From positions 4,803 to 26,352 of the forward strand of contig DJET01000042.1 in the NCBI GenBank assembly GCA_002431945.1: a stretch of 21,550 nt of DNA, given 5' to 3'. Source of the DNA: Ruminococcaceae bacterium UBA5891 (GTDB lineage Bacteria; Bacillota; Clostridia; Oscillospirales; Acutalibacteraceae). The notes under the pieces are model-generated. The model did no database searches. It saw only the letters and a program-made list of their open reading frames with translations, and was not told the DNA's origin. The position numbers and the translations under genes were made by a program. Of the stretch, positions 6,368-12,452 are shown piece by piece (within the stretch, counting starts at the first letter, position 1; every line of letters starts with the position of its first letter).

Positions 6368-6395
6368 CCCTATTTCTGTCCGTACAGAAATAGGG
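6368..6395. repeat. Perfect hairpin with 12-bp arms
   Basis: CCCTATTTCTGT (6368-6379), loop CCGT, ACAGAAATAGGG (6384-6395). No T-run follows on either strand, so it is not an intrinsic terminator. Confidence 0.7.
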
Positions 6396-6442
6396 TGCCC
6401 GCGCGGCATGAGCGCAAGATGATTTTATTCTTTTGAAAAGGA

Positions 6443-6533
6443 AAAACGGATTGCCACAGCCGTTACACGGCTTCGCAATGACGGGGGCGGGGAAACGGAT
6501 TGCCGCGCACCTGACGGTGCTTTCAATGACGAG
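6443..6533. repeat. Short palindromic repeats, copies B and C in tandem
   Basis: Two adjacent units: aaACGGATTGCC...CGCAATGACGG (6443-6484, inner AGCCGT/ACGGCT stem) and aaACGGATTGCC...TCAATGACGAGG (6492-6533, inner GCACC/GGTGC stem). Same ends as copy A, different inner stems. Confidence 0.65.
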
Positions 6534-6595
6534 GAAAGCGGCACGGTTTACCGTGACTAAGGGGGAAAAATGCTTTAATAAAGTCTTTTTTGACT

Positions 6596-6645
6596 ACCCT
6601 TCAGTCGCCTGCGGCGACAGCTCCCCTGACAAGGGGAACCAAGGC
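6596..6645. repeat. Double stem-loop dispersed repeat
   Basis: CTTCAGTCGCC...GGCGACAGC then TCCCCT-GACA-AGGGGA, ending ACCAAGG. Two consecutive hairpins (GTCGCC/GGCGAC at 6604-6618; TCCCCT/AGGGGA). Elements of this layout are scattered in many Clostridia genomes in my experience; I cannot verify copy number here. Confidence 0.55.
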
Positions 6646-6661
6646 GGTTTTTTCGGTACGC

Positions 6662-6696
6662 AAAACGGGGGCGCCCTGCGGCACCCCCGTTTTTTT
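6662..6696. terminator. Bidirectional intrinsic terminator at the mazF 3' end
   Basis: AAAACGGGGG (6662-6671) pairs with CCCCCGTTTT (6684-6693), with an inner GCC/GGC stem and loop CTGC. T-run on the plus strand to 6696 and on the minus strand from 6665. The minus-strand mazF stop codon (6695-6697) touches it. Confidence 0.8.
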
Positions 6697-7048
6697 ACAT
6701 TGTACCCGTTAGCCCGAAGCTGACCGAAAGCGCCTTATCAACGCGCCCCATAGAGCCTGTATCAAGGCTTCCCATTTTTTCCTTAAGGCGCTGTTTGTCA
6801 ATGGTGCGCACCTGCTCAAGCAGTACTATTGAATCCTTGGCAAGTCCGCAGCCGTCCGCGTCCACCGAAATGTGCGTAGGCAGCTTTGTTTTGTCGCGCT
6901 GGCTTGTAATGGCGGCGGCTATAACGGTTGGGCTGTATTTGTTCCCCACGTCGTTTTGAATTATAAGTACCGGTCTTATACCGCCCTGTTCAGAGCCTAC
7001 AACCGGGCTTAAATCGGCATAATAAATTTCTCCTCGCTTAATATTCAT
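6695..7048 (-). CDS. MazF/PemK-family endoribonuclease toxin (EndoA-like)
   Basis: 117 aa, normal length for the B. subtilis NdoA/EndoA type. Starts MNIKRGEIYYADLSPVVGSEQGG; R25 (GGIRPVLIIQND) and T48 (AAAITSQ) sit at the positions of the known catalytic pair, and SVDADGCGLAKDSIVLLEQVRT follows as in the family. Expected to cut mRNA at short sequence motifs and halt translation. ATG at 7048; GGAG about 12 nt upstream. No antitoxin gene is visible: the 217 bp upstream contain no credible ORF and the next gene is divergent. In many Firmicutes ndoA is preceded by a small ndoAI or by alr; neither is present here, so the antitoxin is elsewhere, lost, or this is a solitary chromosomal copy. Confidence 0.93.
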   Translation of the reverse strand: MNIKRGEIYYADLSPVVGSEQGGIRPVLIIQNDVGNKYSPTVIAAAITSQRDKTKLPTHISVDADGCGLAKDSIVLLEQVRTIDKQRLKEKMGSLDTGSMGRVDKALSVSFGLTGTM

Positions 7049-7101
7049 TGGTATTTCACGCTCCGCATATATTTATAAATGACGTATCTGTCCGTCGGCT
7101 A

Positions 7102-7130
7102 ATTATATTTTTGCCTTTATTTGCATTAAA
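7102..7130 (-). promoter_or_regulatory. Possible promoter of mazF
   Basis: Minus strand: -10 TATAAT (7107-7102) is perfect, the -35 TTTAAT (7130-7125) is weak, spacer 17 bp. It lies 54 bp upstream of the start codon. Confidence 0.4.
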
Positions 7131-7210
7131 TAATCAAAAATTTTTTCGGTACTTAATATATGCTATGTGTTTTTTGAAAAAGTGTTAATTCGGCGCTTTA
7201 ATGTTAAATG

Positions 7211-7239
7211 TTGAAAAAATGCGGGTTTTAGTGTATAAT
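7211..7239 (+). promoter_or_regulatory. Sigma-A promoter of the DUF1538 / PII-like / GNAT operon
   Basis: TTGAAA (7211-7216), 17-bp spacer, TATAAT (7234-7239); 27 bp upstream of the TTG start codon. Confidence 0.75.
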
Positions 7240-7265
7240 TGATTCAATAAGGAAGGTGGAAGCGT

Positions 7266-8795
7266 TTGGATTTTGATTTAATCGGAAAAAACCGCACGGC
7301 GATAACGGAAAAAATAAAGGAAGCGGCGGGCTCGGCGCTTCCGATAGTGCTTATAGTAACGGTTTTATGTCTTTGCGCGGTTCCTATGCGAACCGACCTG
7401 CTTTTAAGCTTTTTCATAGGCACGGTTATGGTAATAGCCGGAATGGGCTTTTTTACACTCGGCGCAGACGCCGCCATGACGCCCATAGGCAATAAAATAG
7501 GCACCGCGCTTACAAAAACCAAAAATATGCCGCTTATTTTAACGGTAAGCTTTGTGCTTGGCTTTGCGGTAACGGTGGCAGAGCCGGATCTTCAGGTGCT
7601 TGCAAACACGGTTCCGCATATTAACAGCATTGTTTTGCTTTTGGCGGTAGGATCGGGCGTGGGCCTGTTTCTTGCGGTTTGTATGGTAAGAATACTTTAC
7701 GGTATAAAATTAAGGTGGATACTGTTTATTTGCTATGCCTTAATATTTATTCTTTCCGCTTTTTCGGAAGCCGACTTTTTAAGCATAGCCTTCGATTCGG
7801 GCGGCGTTACAACAGGACCTATGACCGTGCCGTTTATACTGGCGTTCGGCGTGGGCGTTTCGCATATCAGAAGCGACGAAAGCGCCGAATCGGACAGCTT
7901 CGGTCTGGTGGCGCTTTGCTCGGTGGGGCCCATACTTGCCGTATTGATTTTAGGCTTTTTCTATTCGGGCTCAGGCGAAATTTCGGGAATTGCCGCAAAT
8001 GAATTTGCCGCCACAAACGAGATCGGATCTGCCTATTTAAAGGCTTTGCCTGCATATATGAAAGAGGTTGCGCAGTCTCTTTTGCCTATAATTGTAATAT
8101 TTTTGCTGTTTCAGGCGTTTTTGCTTAAGCTTTCAAAAAGAAAATTTTTAAAAATACTTATAGGTATTATGCACACGTATATCGGTCTGGTGCTGTTCTT
8201 AACGGGAGTGAACGTTGGCTTTTCGTCGCTCGGAACGGTGCTTGGCAGCGTGCTGGCAAACGGATATAAGTGGTTTATAATTCCGCTTGCGGCTGTGCTC
8301 GGCTGGTTTATAATCTCCGCAGAGCCGGCGGTTGCCGTGCTTGAAAAGCAAATAGAGGAGGTAAGCGCCGGCGCTATCGGCGGCAGGGTAATAAAGCTCA
8401 GCCTTTCATTTGCAATAGCCGCCGCAATGGCTGTTGCGGCGTTAAGGGTATTAACGGGAATTTCGGTTATGTATTTCTTAATACCCGGCTACATAGCGGC
8501 GCTTGTGCTTTCCTTTTTTGTGCCGGATATTTATACCGCGATAGCGTTTGACTCCGGCGGTGTGGCTTCCGGCCCTATGACGGCTACGTTTATGCTTCAG
8601 TTTTTTATAGGCGTAAGCCTTGAAACCGGCGGAAACCCTATAACCGACGCATTCGGCGCGGTGGCGCTTGTTGCTATGATGCCGCTTATTTCAATACAGA
8701 TAATAGGCGTTTTATACGGCAAAAAGAACAAGCCCGCGGGGCAGGCGGTTTACGGCGATTACGATATAGTAGAGCTTTGGGAGGTGCAGCGTTAA
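7266..8795 (+). CDS. DUF1538-family polytopic membrane protein, internally duplicated
   Basis: 509 aa integral membrane protein with about a dozen hydrophobic segments, likely a transporter of unknown substrate. It is a tandem duplication: the first half carries VTVAEPDLQVLA (about residue 103) and AFDSGGVTTGPMTVPF (about 175), the second half IISAEPAVAVLE (about 350) and AFDSGGVASGPMTATF (about 425). The repeated AEP and DSGG-GPMT motifs, probably in re-entrant or broken helices, are the hallmark of DUF1538 as I recognise it. Start is TTG at 7266 with AAGGTGGA just upstream. The stop abuts the ATG of the PII-like gene, so the two are coupled, which suggests that a PII-like sensor gates the membrane protein, as GlnK does for AmtB or SbtB for SbtA (analogy only). 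Confidence 0.85.
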   Translation: MDFDLIGKNRTAITEKIKEAAGSALPIVLIVTVLCLCAVPMRTDLLLSFFIGTVMVIAGMGFFTLGADAAMTPIGNKIGTALTKTKNMPLILTVSFVLGFAVTVAEPDLQVLANTVPHINSIVLLLAVGSGVGLFLAVCMVRILYGIKLRWILFICYALIFILSAFSEADFLSIAFDSGGVTTGPMTVPFILAFGVGVSHIRSDESAESDSFGLVALCSVGPILAVLILGFFYSGSGEISGIAANEFAATNEIGSAYLKALPAYMKEVAQSLLPIIVIFLLFQAFLLKLSKRKFLKILIGIMHTYIGLVLFLTGVNVGFSSLGTVLGSVLANGYKWFIIPLAAVLGWFIISAEPAVAVLEKQIEEVSAGAIGGRVIKLSLSFAIAAAMAVAALRVLTGISVMYFLIPGYIAALVLSFFVPDIYTAIAFDSGGVASGPMTATFMLQFFIGVSLETGGNPITDAFGAVALVAMMPLISIQIIGVLYGKKNKPAGQAVYGDYDIVELWEVQR

Positions 8796-9449
8796 ATGAA
8801 TTATGTAATATCGATATTCAGTCCCGCGGCTTTTCCAAAGCTTAAGGATATTTGCAGCGAGCTTGAGCTGCCGTTTAACACCGCGCTTCACGGCGAGGGC
8901 ACTGCGATGCCGAGTATGCTTGATATGTTAGGCATTGAAAGCAACGAAAGAAGAATAATGCTTTCGGTTGCCGGTCCCGAAAAAACCGAAAAGCTGATAG
9001 CGCTGCAAAAGGAAAGGCTTTTTTTGGGGGTGCCGGGGCACGGAATAACCGTGGCGCTGCCCATAAAAAGCATAGGAGGAGGAAAAACCGTGGCATATTT
9101 AAACAAAGACGGCAACGAAAAATACACGCCTGAGCTTAATTACAGCTATGAGCTTATAATAGCAATTGCAAACGCCGGCAGAACCGATACGGTTATGAAC
9201 GCCGCAAGAAAGGCGGGCGCCCGCGGCGGCACGGTTATACACGGCAAGGGAACAGGCAACGAAAACGCCGAAAAGTTTTACAACGTTTCAATAGCGGAGG
9301 AAAAGGAAGTAATTTTAATTGTATCCGCCGCTTCCCAAAAATCGGAAATAATGCGGTCTATACTTGAAAACGCCGGTCCCGGTACGCCTGCCGGCACGGT
9401 GGTATTTTCCTTGCCCGTAAGCGAGGCGGTGGGGTTCGGTCTTATATGA
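8796..9449 (+). CDS. PII-like signalling protein with two tandem PII-type domains
   Basis: 217 aa soluble protein. The second half (about 118-208) reads as a PII/GlnB-like ferredoxin fold: YELIIAIANAGRTDTVMNAA, then ARKAGARGGTVIHGKGTG (the motif that precedes the T-loop in PII), EEKEVILIVS, and PAGTVVFSLPV at the end. The first half (about 3-90) repeats the same order in degenerate form: YVISIFSPAAFPKLKDI, HGEGTA, ERRIMLSVAG, GHGITVALPI. The T-loop region is short and lacks the Tyr uridylylation site of GlnB. GGGAGGTG lies nine bases upstream of the ATG, which directly follows the DUF1538 stop; the end overlaps the GNAT gene by 4 bp. Likely regulatory partner of the membrane protein; ligand unknown. 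Confidence 0.8.
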   Translation: MNYVISIFSPAAFPKLKDICSELELPFNTALHGEGTAMPSMLDMLGIESNERRIMLSVAGPEKTEKLIALQKERLFLGVPGHGITVALPIKSIGGGKTVAYLNKDGNEKYTPELNYSYELIIAIANAGRTDTVMNAARKAGARGGTVIHGKGTGNENAEKFYNVSIAEEKEVILIVSAASQKSEIMRSILENAGPGTPAGTVVFSLPVSEAVGFGLI

Positions 9450-10033
9450 ATAGCAATATTTTAATAAAAACCGTTTCGCCCTGCGACGCTGAGGAACTGC
9501 TTAATATTTACGCTTATTATGTTGAAAACACCGCGATAACCTTTGAGTACGACGTACCTTCGGTATCGGAATTTAAGGAGCGCATTGTAAACACGCTTAA
9601 AAAATATCCGTATATTGCGGCGGTATCGAACGGTGAAATTTTAGGCTACGCGTATACCGGCGCGTTTAAAAGCCGCGCGGCATACGACCGCTCGGTTGAA
9701 ACCAGCATTTACGTAAAAAACGGCAGCCGCGGGCTCGGAATAGGCAGAATGCTTTATTCAAGGCTTGAGGAGATTTCAAAAAGTCAAAACGTGCTTAATA
9801 TGTACGCCTGCATTTCTTATACCGAAAAAGAGGACGAGTACCTTACAAACGCAAGCCCTCTGTTTCATAAGCGTCTCGGTTACAAAACCGTGGGGAAATT
9901 CAGAAAATGCGGGTATAAATTCGGCAGATGGTACGATATGATATGGATGGAAAAATTCATAGGCAGGCACACGCCCGTGCCGAAGCCGTTTGTTCCGTTT
10001 GAGCTTTTAAGGCAAAACGGGAATAATAAATAA
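9446..10033 (+). CDS. GNAT N-acetyltransferase, phosphinothricin-acetyltransferase/MnaT-like
   Basis: 195 aa acetyl-CoA-dependent N-acetyltransferase. Matches to the Pat/YncA-type family: TFEYDVPSVSEFKERI near the N-terminus, YAYTGAFKSRAAYDRSVETSIYV (residues about 68-92), acetyl-CoA loop RGLGIGRMLYSRL (about 95-107), and LFHKRLGYKTVGKFRKCGYKFGRWYDMIWM toward the end. Family members acetylate small amines such as methionine sulfoximine, phosphinothricin or amino acid analogues; the substrate here is unknown. ATG overlaps the preceding stop (ATGA, 9446-9449), so it is translated by coupling. Its stop codon TAA (10031-10033) lies inside the terminal inverted repeat of the downstream MITE-like element. 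Confidence 0.92.
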   Translation: MNSNILIKTVSPCDAEELLNIYAYYVENTAITFEYDVPSVSEFKERIVNTLKKYPYIAAVSNGEILGYAYTGAFKSRAAYDRSVETSIYVKNGSRGLGIGRMLYSRLEEISKSQNVLNMYACISYTEKEDEYLTNASPLFHKRLGYKTVGKFRKCGYKFGRWYDMIWMEKFIGRHTPVPKPFVPFELLRQNGNNK

Positions 10034-10070
10034 TGCGGAATTCGGAATGCGTAATGCGGAATTATATATA

Positions 10071-10119
10071 AAAAAGCTTTAACACAGCCGTTTTGATTTA
10101 CGGTATGTTAAAGCTTTTT
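10071..10119. terminator. Bidirectional terminator inside the MITE-like element
   Basis: AAAAAGCTTTAACA (10071-10084) and TGTTAAAGCTTTTT (10106-10119) are perfect 14-bp arms, with inner CCG/CGG. T-runs on both strands; it can end the DUF1538 operon and, from the other side, the trxB-like transcript. Confidence 0.75.
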
Positions 10120-10167
10120 GTCATTCTGAACGCGAAGCGTGAAAGAATCCGTAATCCCCTTAAAAGA

Positions 10168-10313
10168 AAAACGGATTGCCGCGCGCCTAACTCACTCTTG
10201 CGGTGCCCAAAAGTTGTTATTCGCTTGGAGCGCGAACAACTTTTGACCGCGGCGCTTCCTTTTGCTCGCTCTATCCTGCACTGCAGGCGCTCACAACGTC
10301 ACTCGCAATGACA
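10168..10313 (+). repeat. Long palindromic repeat module, copy D
   Basis: Opens with AACGGATTGCCGCG and closes with CTCGCAATGAC like copies A-C, but has a core of about 115 bp inserted. The core contains CAAAAGTTGTT (10208-10218) and AACAACTTTTG (10235-10245), perfect 11-bp arms, then CTGCACTGCAG. The same core occurs at 16856-16969 in the opposite orientation with few differences. Confidence 0.7.
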
Positions 10314-10363
10314 AGATTATATCGCTTATTTTTAATTCCGAATTCTGCATTCCGAATTCCGCA

Positions 10364-11287
10364 TTATCCTATCCCGTCGATATACCTGCACGCTTCGGTT
10401 GCGGCTACGGCGCCGTCCGCCGCCGCAGTGGTAAGCTGGCGCAGCGCTTTTGCGCGGCAGTCGCCCGCGGCAAAAACACCGTCGGTTCCGGTGCGGCAGT
10501 CTTCCCCCGCGTTTATAAAGCCGTTTTCATCAAGCTTTGCAACGTTTTCGAAAATTTTGTTGTTCGGCTCACGCCCGATGGCGATAAACAACGCGTCAAC
10601 CGAAATATCGCTTTCGGCTTTTGTATCAACGTCGGTTACCGTAACGGCGGAAAGTTTTTCCTCGCCCTTTAGGGCGGTAATAACGCTGTTAAGCCTAAAA
10701 TCAATATTGCTTTCGGCTTCAAGCCTTGATTTTAATGCGGCGTCTGCTCTAAGCTCGCCGCGGCGGTGTATAAGGGTTACGCTTTTACAAATATCGCAAA
10801 GAAAAAGCGCTTCCTCTGCAGCAGTGTTTCCGCCGCCGAAAACCGCGACGTTTTTTCCCTTAAAAAACGCGCCGTCGCACACGGCGCAGTAAGAAACGCC
10901 CCTGCCCGTAAATTTTTCTTCCCCTTTAATTCCCGCTTTTTTATGGGTAAGCCCCGCGGCAATTATTAAAGCCTTACACCGGTATTCGCCGGACGTGGCG
11001 GAAACGCACTTATATTTCCCGTTATCCGCAACGGCGGTTACCGTATCGAAAGCGGTTTCGGCGCCTGCCGCCCTTGCCTGCGCCAAAAGCTTATCCGAAA
11101 GATCAAGCCCGCTTATTTTCGAAAAGCCGGGGAAGTTTTCAACCTCCGGCGAGTAGGAGATCTGCCCGCCGAAGCTGTTGTTTTCAAAAACAAGGGCGGT
11201 TTTTCCCGCCCTGCCGGCATATACCGCCGCGGTAAGCCCCGCTATGCCGCCGCCTATTATAATTATATCGTAAATTTTATTTTCCAT
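10364..11287 (-). CDS. Thioredoxin-disulfide reductase-like FAD/NAD(P)H flavoprotein
   Basis: 307 aa from ATG at 11287. N-terminal FAD-binding DIIIIGGGIAGLTAAVYAGR (about 7-26), redox-active C134-A-V-C137, NAD(P)H-binding GGGNTAAEEALFL followed by LIHRR, and the C-terminal FAD motif GVFAAGDCRAK with LRQLTTAAADGAVAA. These are the low-molecular-weight thioredoxin reductase features; TrxB is the likely role, though paralogues can reduce other Trx-like partners. A longer reading from 11335 is rejected because that ATG lies in the spacer of the predicted promoter and has no RBS; before 11287 there is a GGCGG about 12 nt upstream. No thioredoxin gene is adjacent. Its stop (10364-10366) lies in the MITE-like right terminal repeat. 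Confidence 0.9.
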   Translation of the reverse strand: MENKIYDIIIIGGGIAGLTAAVYAGRAGKTALVFENNSFGGQISYSPEVENFPGFSKISGLDLSDKLLAQARAAGAETAFDTVTAVADNGKYKCVSATSGEYRCKALIIAAGLTHKKAGIKGEEKFTGRGVSYCAVCDGAFFKGKNVAVFGGGNTAAEEALFLCDICKSVTLIHRRGELRADAALKSRLEAESNIDFRLNSVITALKGEEKLSAVTVTDVDTKAESDISVDALFIAIGREPNNKIFENVAKLDENGFINAGEDCRTGTDGVFAAGDCRAKALRQLTTAAADGAVAATEACRYIDGIG

Positions 11288-11325
11288 AGCTTTAGTTTCC
11301 GCCTTTAGGGTACTTTTATACCGCA

Positions 11326-11354
11326 ATTTTAACATAAAGCTTAAGGTAATTCAA
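11326..11354 (-). promoter_or_regulatory. Promoter of the trxB-like gene
   Basis: Minus strand: TTGAAT (11354-11349), 17-bp spacer, TAAAAT (11331-11326). It places the transcription start near 11319 and so supports the 11287 start codon. Confidence 0.55.
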
Positions 11355-11382
11355 CAAAAAAGGAGAAATAGGCGGTTTTTAC

Positions 11383-11411
11383 TTGATTATCAAATTAAAA
11401 TGTTTTATAAT
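11383..11411 (+). promoter_or_regulatory. Promoter of the kinase-hydrogenase operon
   Basis: TTGATT (11383-11388), 17-bp spacer, TATAAT (11406-11411). Predicted start near 11418. No other promoter is evident up to 16762, so it may drive all five genes. Confidence 0.7.
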
Positions 11412-11452
11412 ATAATAGTATTTATATGTATGCAGATTACGGGGGACTGCGA

Positions 11453-12181
11453 ATGAATTTTGATAAAATAATTGCGGTCCGCACGGGCAAAACGGTTTAT
11501 AAAGACGGCGGACGCGCCGTAAAGGTGTTCGACGGGGATTATTCAAAATCCGATATACTTAACGAAGCGCTTAATCAGGCGCGCGCCGAAGAGGCGGGGC
11601 TTAATGTGCCGAGCCTTATTTCGGTTGACGGGGAAAACGGCAGATGGTCTATAACAAGCAGCTATATAAACGGGAAAACCGCGGCGCGCATTATAACCGA
11701 AACGCCCGAACGCACCGCCTTAGCGCTTGAGGCGTTTGTTAACGCCCAGCTTTTGTTTCAAAGCTATAAGCTGCCGCTTTTAACCGCGCTTAAAAGCAAG
11801 GCGGCACGCCGTATAGCGGCGGCTGAAATATCAGACAAAAAGCGTAAAGAGCTCTCAGGGCTGCTTGATACTCTGCCGGACGGCGACAGCCTTTGCCACT
11901 GCGACTTTACCCCTTCTAACGTTGTTATAACAGACGGGGGAGAGGCTTATGTGCTCGACTGGTCGCACGCCTCGCGCGGGGACGCGGCGGCAGACGCGGC
12001 GGCAACCTACCTGCGGATTAAATTCGAAAGCGAAGAGGGCGCGCAGAGCTATCTTTCGCTTTACTGTAAAAAAAGCGGCAAAAGGCTTTGTGATATAGAA
12101 AAATGGATACCCGTTGTTGCGGCGGCGATTTCGGTTGGAAAAAGCGCTGCCGAACGCAATTTTTTGTTAAGTAATATTTAA
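11453..12181 (+). CDS. APH/choline-kinase-fold phosphotransferase (putative kinase)
   Basis: 242 aa. Protein-kinase-like fold of the aminoglycoside phosphotransferase superfamily: K24 in GRAVKVF (ATP lysine), E38 in NEALNQARAEE, catalytic loop H149-C-D151-FTPSN156, and metal-binding D169 in YVLDWSHASRGD. The YKDGG..AVKVF / LNEALNQARAEE pattern resembles the TIGR02172 family common in Clostridia, substrate unknown. ATG 11453 chosen because GGGGGA lies six bases upstream; the in-frame ATG at 11426 is only about 8 nt from the predicted transcript start and has no RBS. The gene ends 16 nt before the [2Fe-2S] gene of the hydrogenase cluster, so it appears to be the first gene of that operon. A role as kinase opposing the PP2C phosphatase is possible but unproven. 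Confidence 0.82.
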   Translation: MNFDKIIAVRTGKTVYKDGGRAVKVFDGDYSKSDILNEALNQARAEEAGLNVPSLISVDGENGRWSITSSYINGKTAARIITETPERTALALEAFVNAQLLFQSYKLPLLTALKSKAARRIAAAEISDKKRKELSGLLDTLPDGDSLCHCDFTPSNVVITDGGEAYVLDWSHASRGDAAADAAATYLRIKFESEEGAQSYLSLYCKKSGKRLCDIEKWIPVVAAAISVGKSAAERNFLLSNI

Positions 12182-12197
12182 AAACGGAGGAAAATGT

Positions 12198-12440
12198 ATG
12201 AAGGTAACGGTATGTATCGGAAGCTCATGTCATTTGAAGGGCTCAAGGCAGGTTGTCGAGTCTTTTCAGCGCAACATTGCCGATAACGGTCTTAAGGACT
12301 GCGTTGAGCTCGGCGGAACTTTCTGTATGGGCAACTGCCAGCAGGGAGTATGCGTAACGGTAGACGGCGAGCTTTTTTCGGTATCGCCCGAAACGGCGGA
12401 CGAATTTTTTAACGCCAACATTCTTACAAAAGTAAAATAA
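12198..12440 (+). CDS. Thioredoxin-like [2Fe-2S] ferredoxin (NuoE C-terminal type)
   Basis: 80 aa. Pattern C6-x4-C11 and C43-x3-C47 is the ligand set of thioredoxin-like [2Fe-2S] proteins (C-terminal part of NuoE/HndA/HydC-type subunits); additional Cys at 35 and 52. As a stand-alone domain it probably ferries electrons to or from the hydrogenase-like protein encoded 12 nt downstream. GGAGG upstream of the ATG. Stand-alone copies of this domain are known beside [FeFe] hydrogenase genes in Clostridia, so the context fits a redox partner for the sensory or catalytic hydrogenase. It lacks the N-terminal helical bundle of full NuoE. Confidence 0.9.
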   Translation: MKVTVCIGSSCHLKGSRQVVESFQRNIADNGLKDCVELGGTFCMGNCQQGVCVTVDGELFSVSPETADEFFNANILTKVK

Positions 12441-12452
12441 GGACTGAACGTT

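Larger units (their letters stand above)
6225..6694. other. Non-coding, repeat-rich intergenic stretch
   Basis: I see no supportable gene between the XRE stop (6167) and the mazF stop (6695). Open frames on the plus strand here (6219-6422, 6433-6723) run through palindromic repeats and lack ribosome binding sites. The stretch holds a perfect 12-bp-arm hairpin (6368-6395), two more ACGGATTGCC repeats, a double stem-loop element and the mazF terminator. Confidence 0.7.
10030..10367. mobile_element. MITE-like element with 21-bp perfect terminal inverted repeats
   Basis: A 338-bp non-coding element. The left end (10030-10050, starting ATAATGCGGAATTCGG) and right end (10347-10367, ending CCGAATTCCGCATTAT) are perfect inverted copies over 21 bp; similarity continues imperfectly for about 14 bp more on each side. 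There is no transposase inside. It contains a strong bidirectional hairpin (10071-10119), a GTCATTCTGA/GAATCC segment and a long palindromic module (10168-10313). TA at the element ends would fit insertion at TA, but no longer target duplication is seen. The stop codons of both flanking convergent genes fall in its ends. Confidence 0.65.

Noticed and set aside
6187..6533. CRISPR array
   Set aside because: Repeats are palindromic units with variable cores and irregular spacing, no constant-length spacers and no cas genes.
6219..6723. Two plus-strand open frames in the repeat region
   Set aside because: They consist of palindromic repeats and terminator sequence, with no RBS or recognisable protein.
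7049..7260. MazE-type antitoxin upstream of mazF
   Set aside because: No open frame with start and RBS on the minus strand; the sequence is AT-rich promoter DNA.
10203..10892. 229-aa plus-strand open frame
   Set aside because: It crosses the MITE-like repeat and runs antisense to the trxB-like gene; low-complexity Ser/Ala composition and no RBS.
11288..11335. 16-residue N-terminal extension of the trxB-like protein
   Set aside because: Its ATG lies between the predicted -35 and -10 boxes and has no RBS; the FAD motif starts normally from the ATG at 11287.
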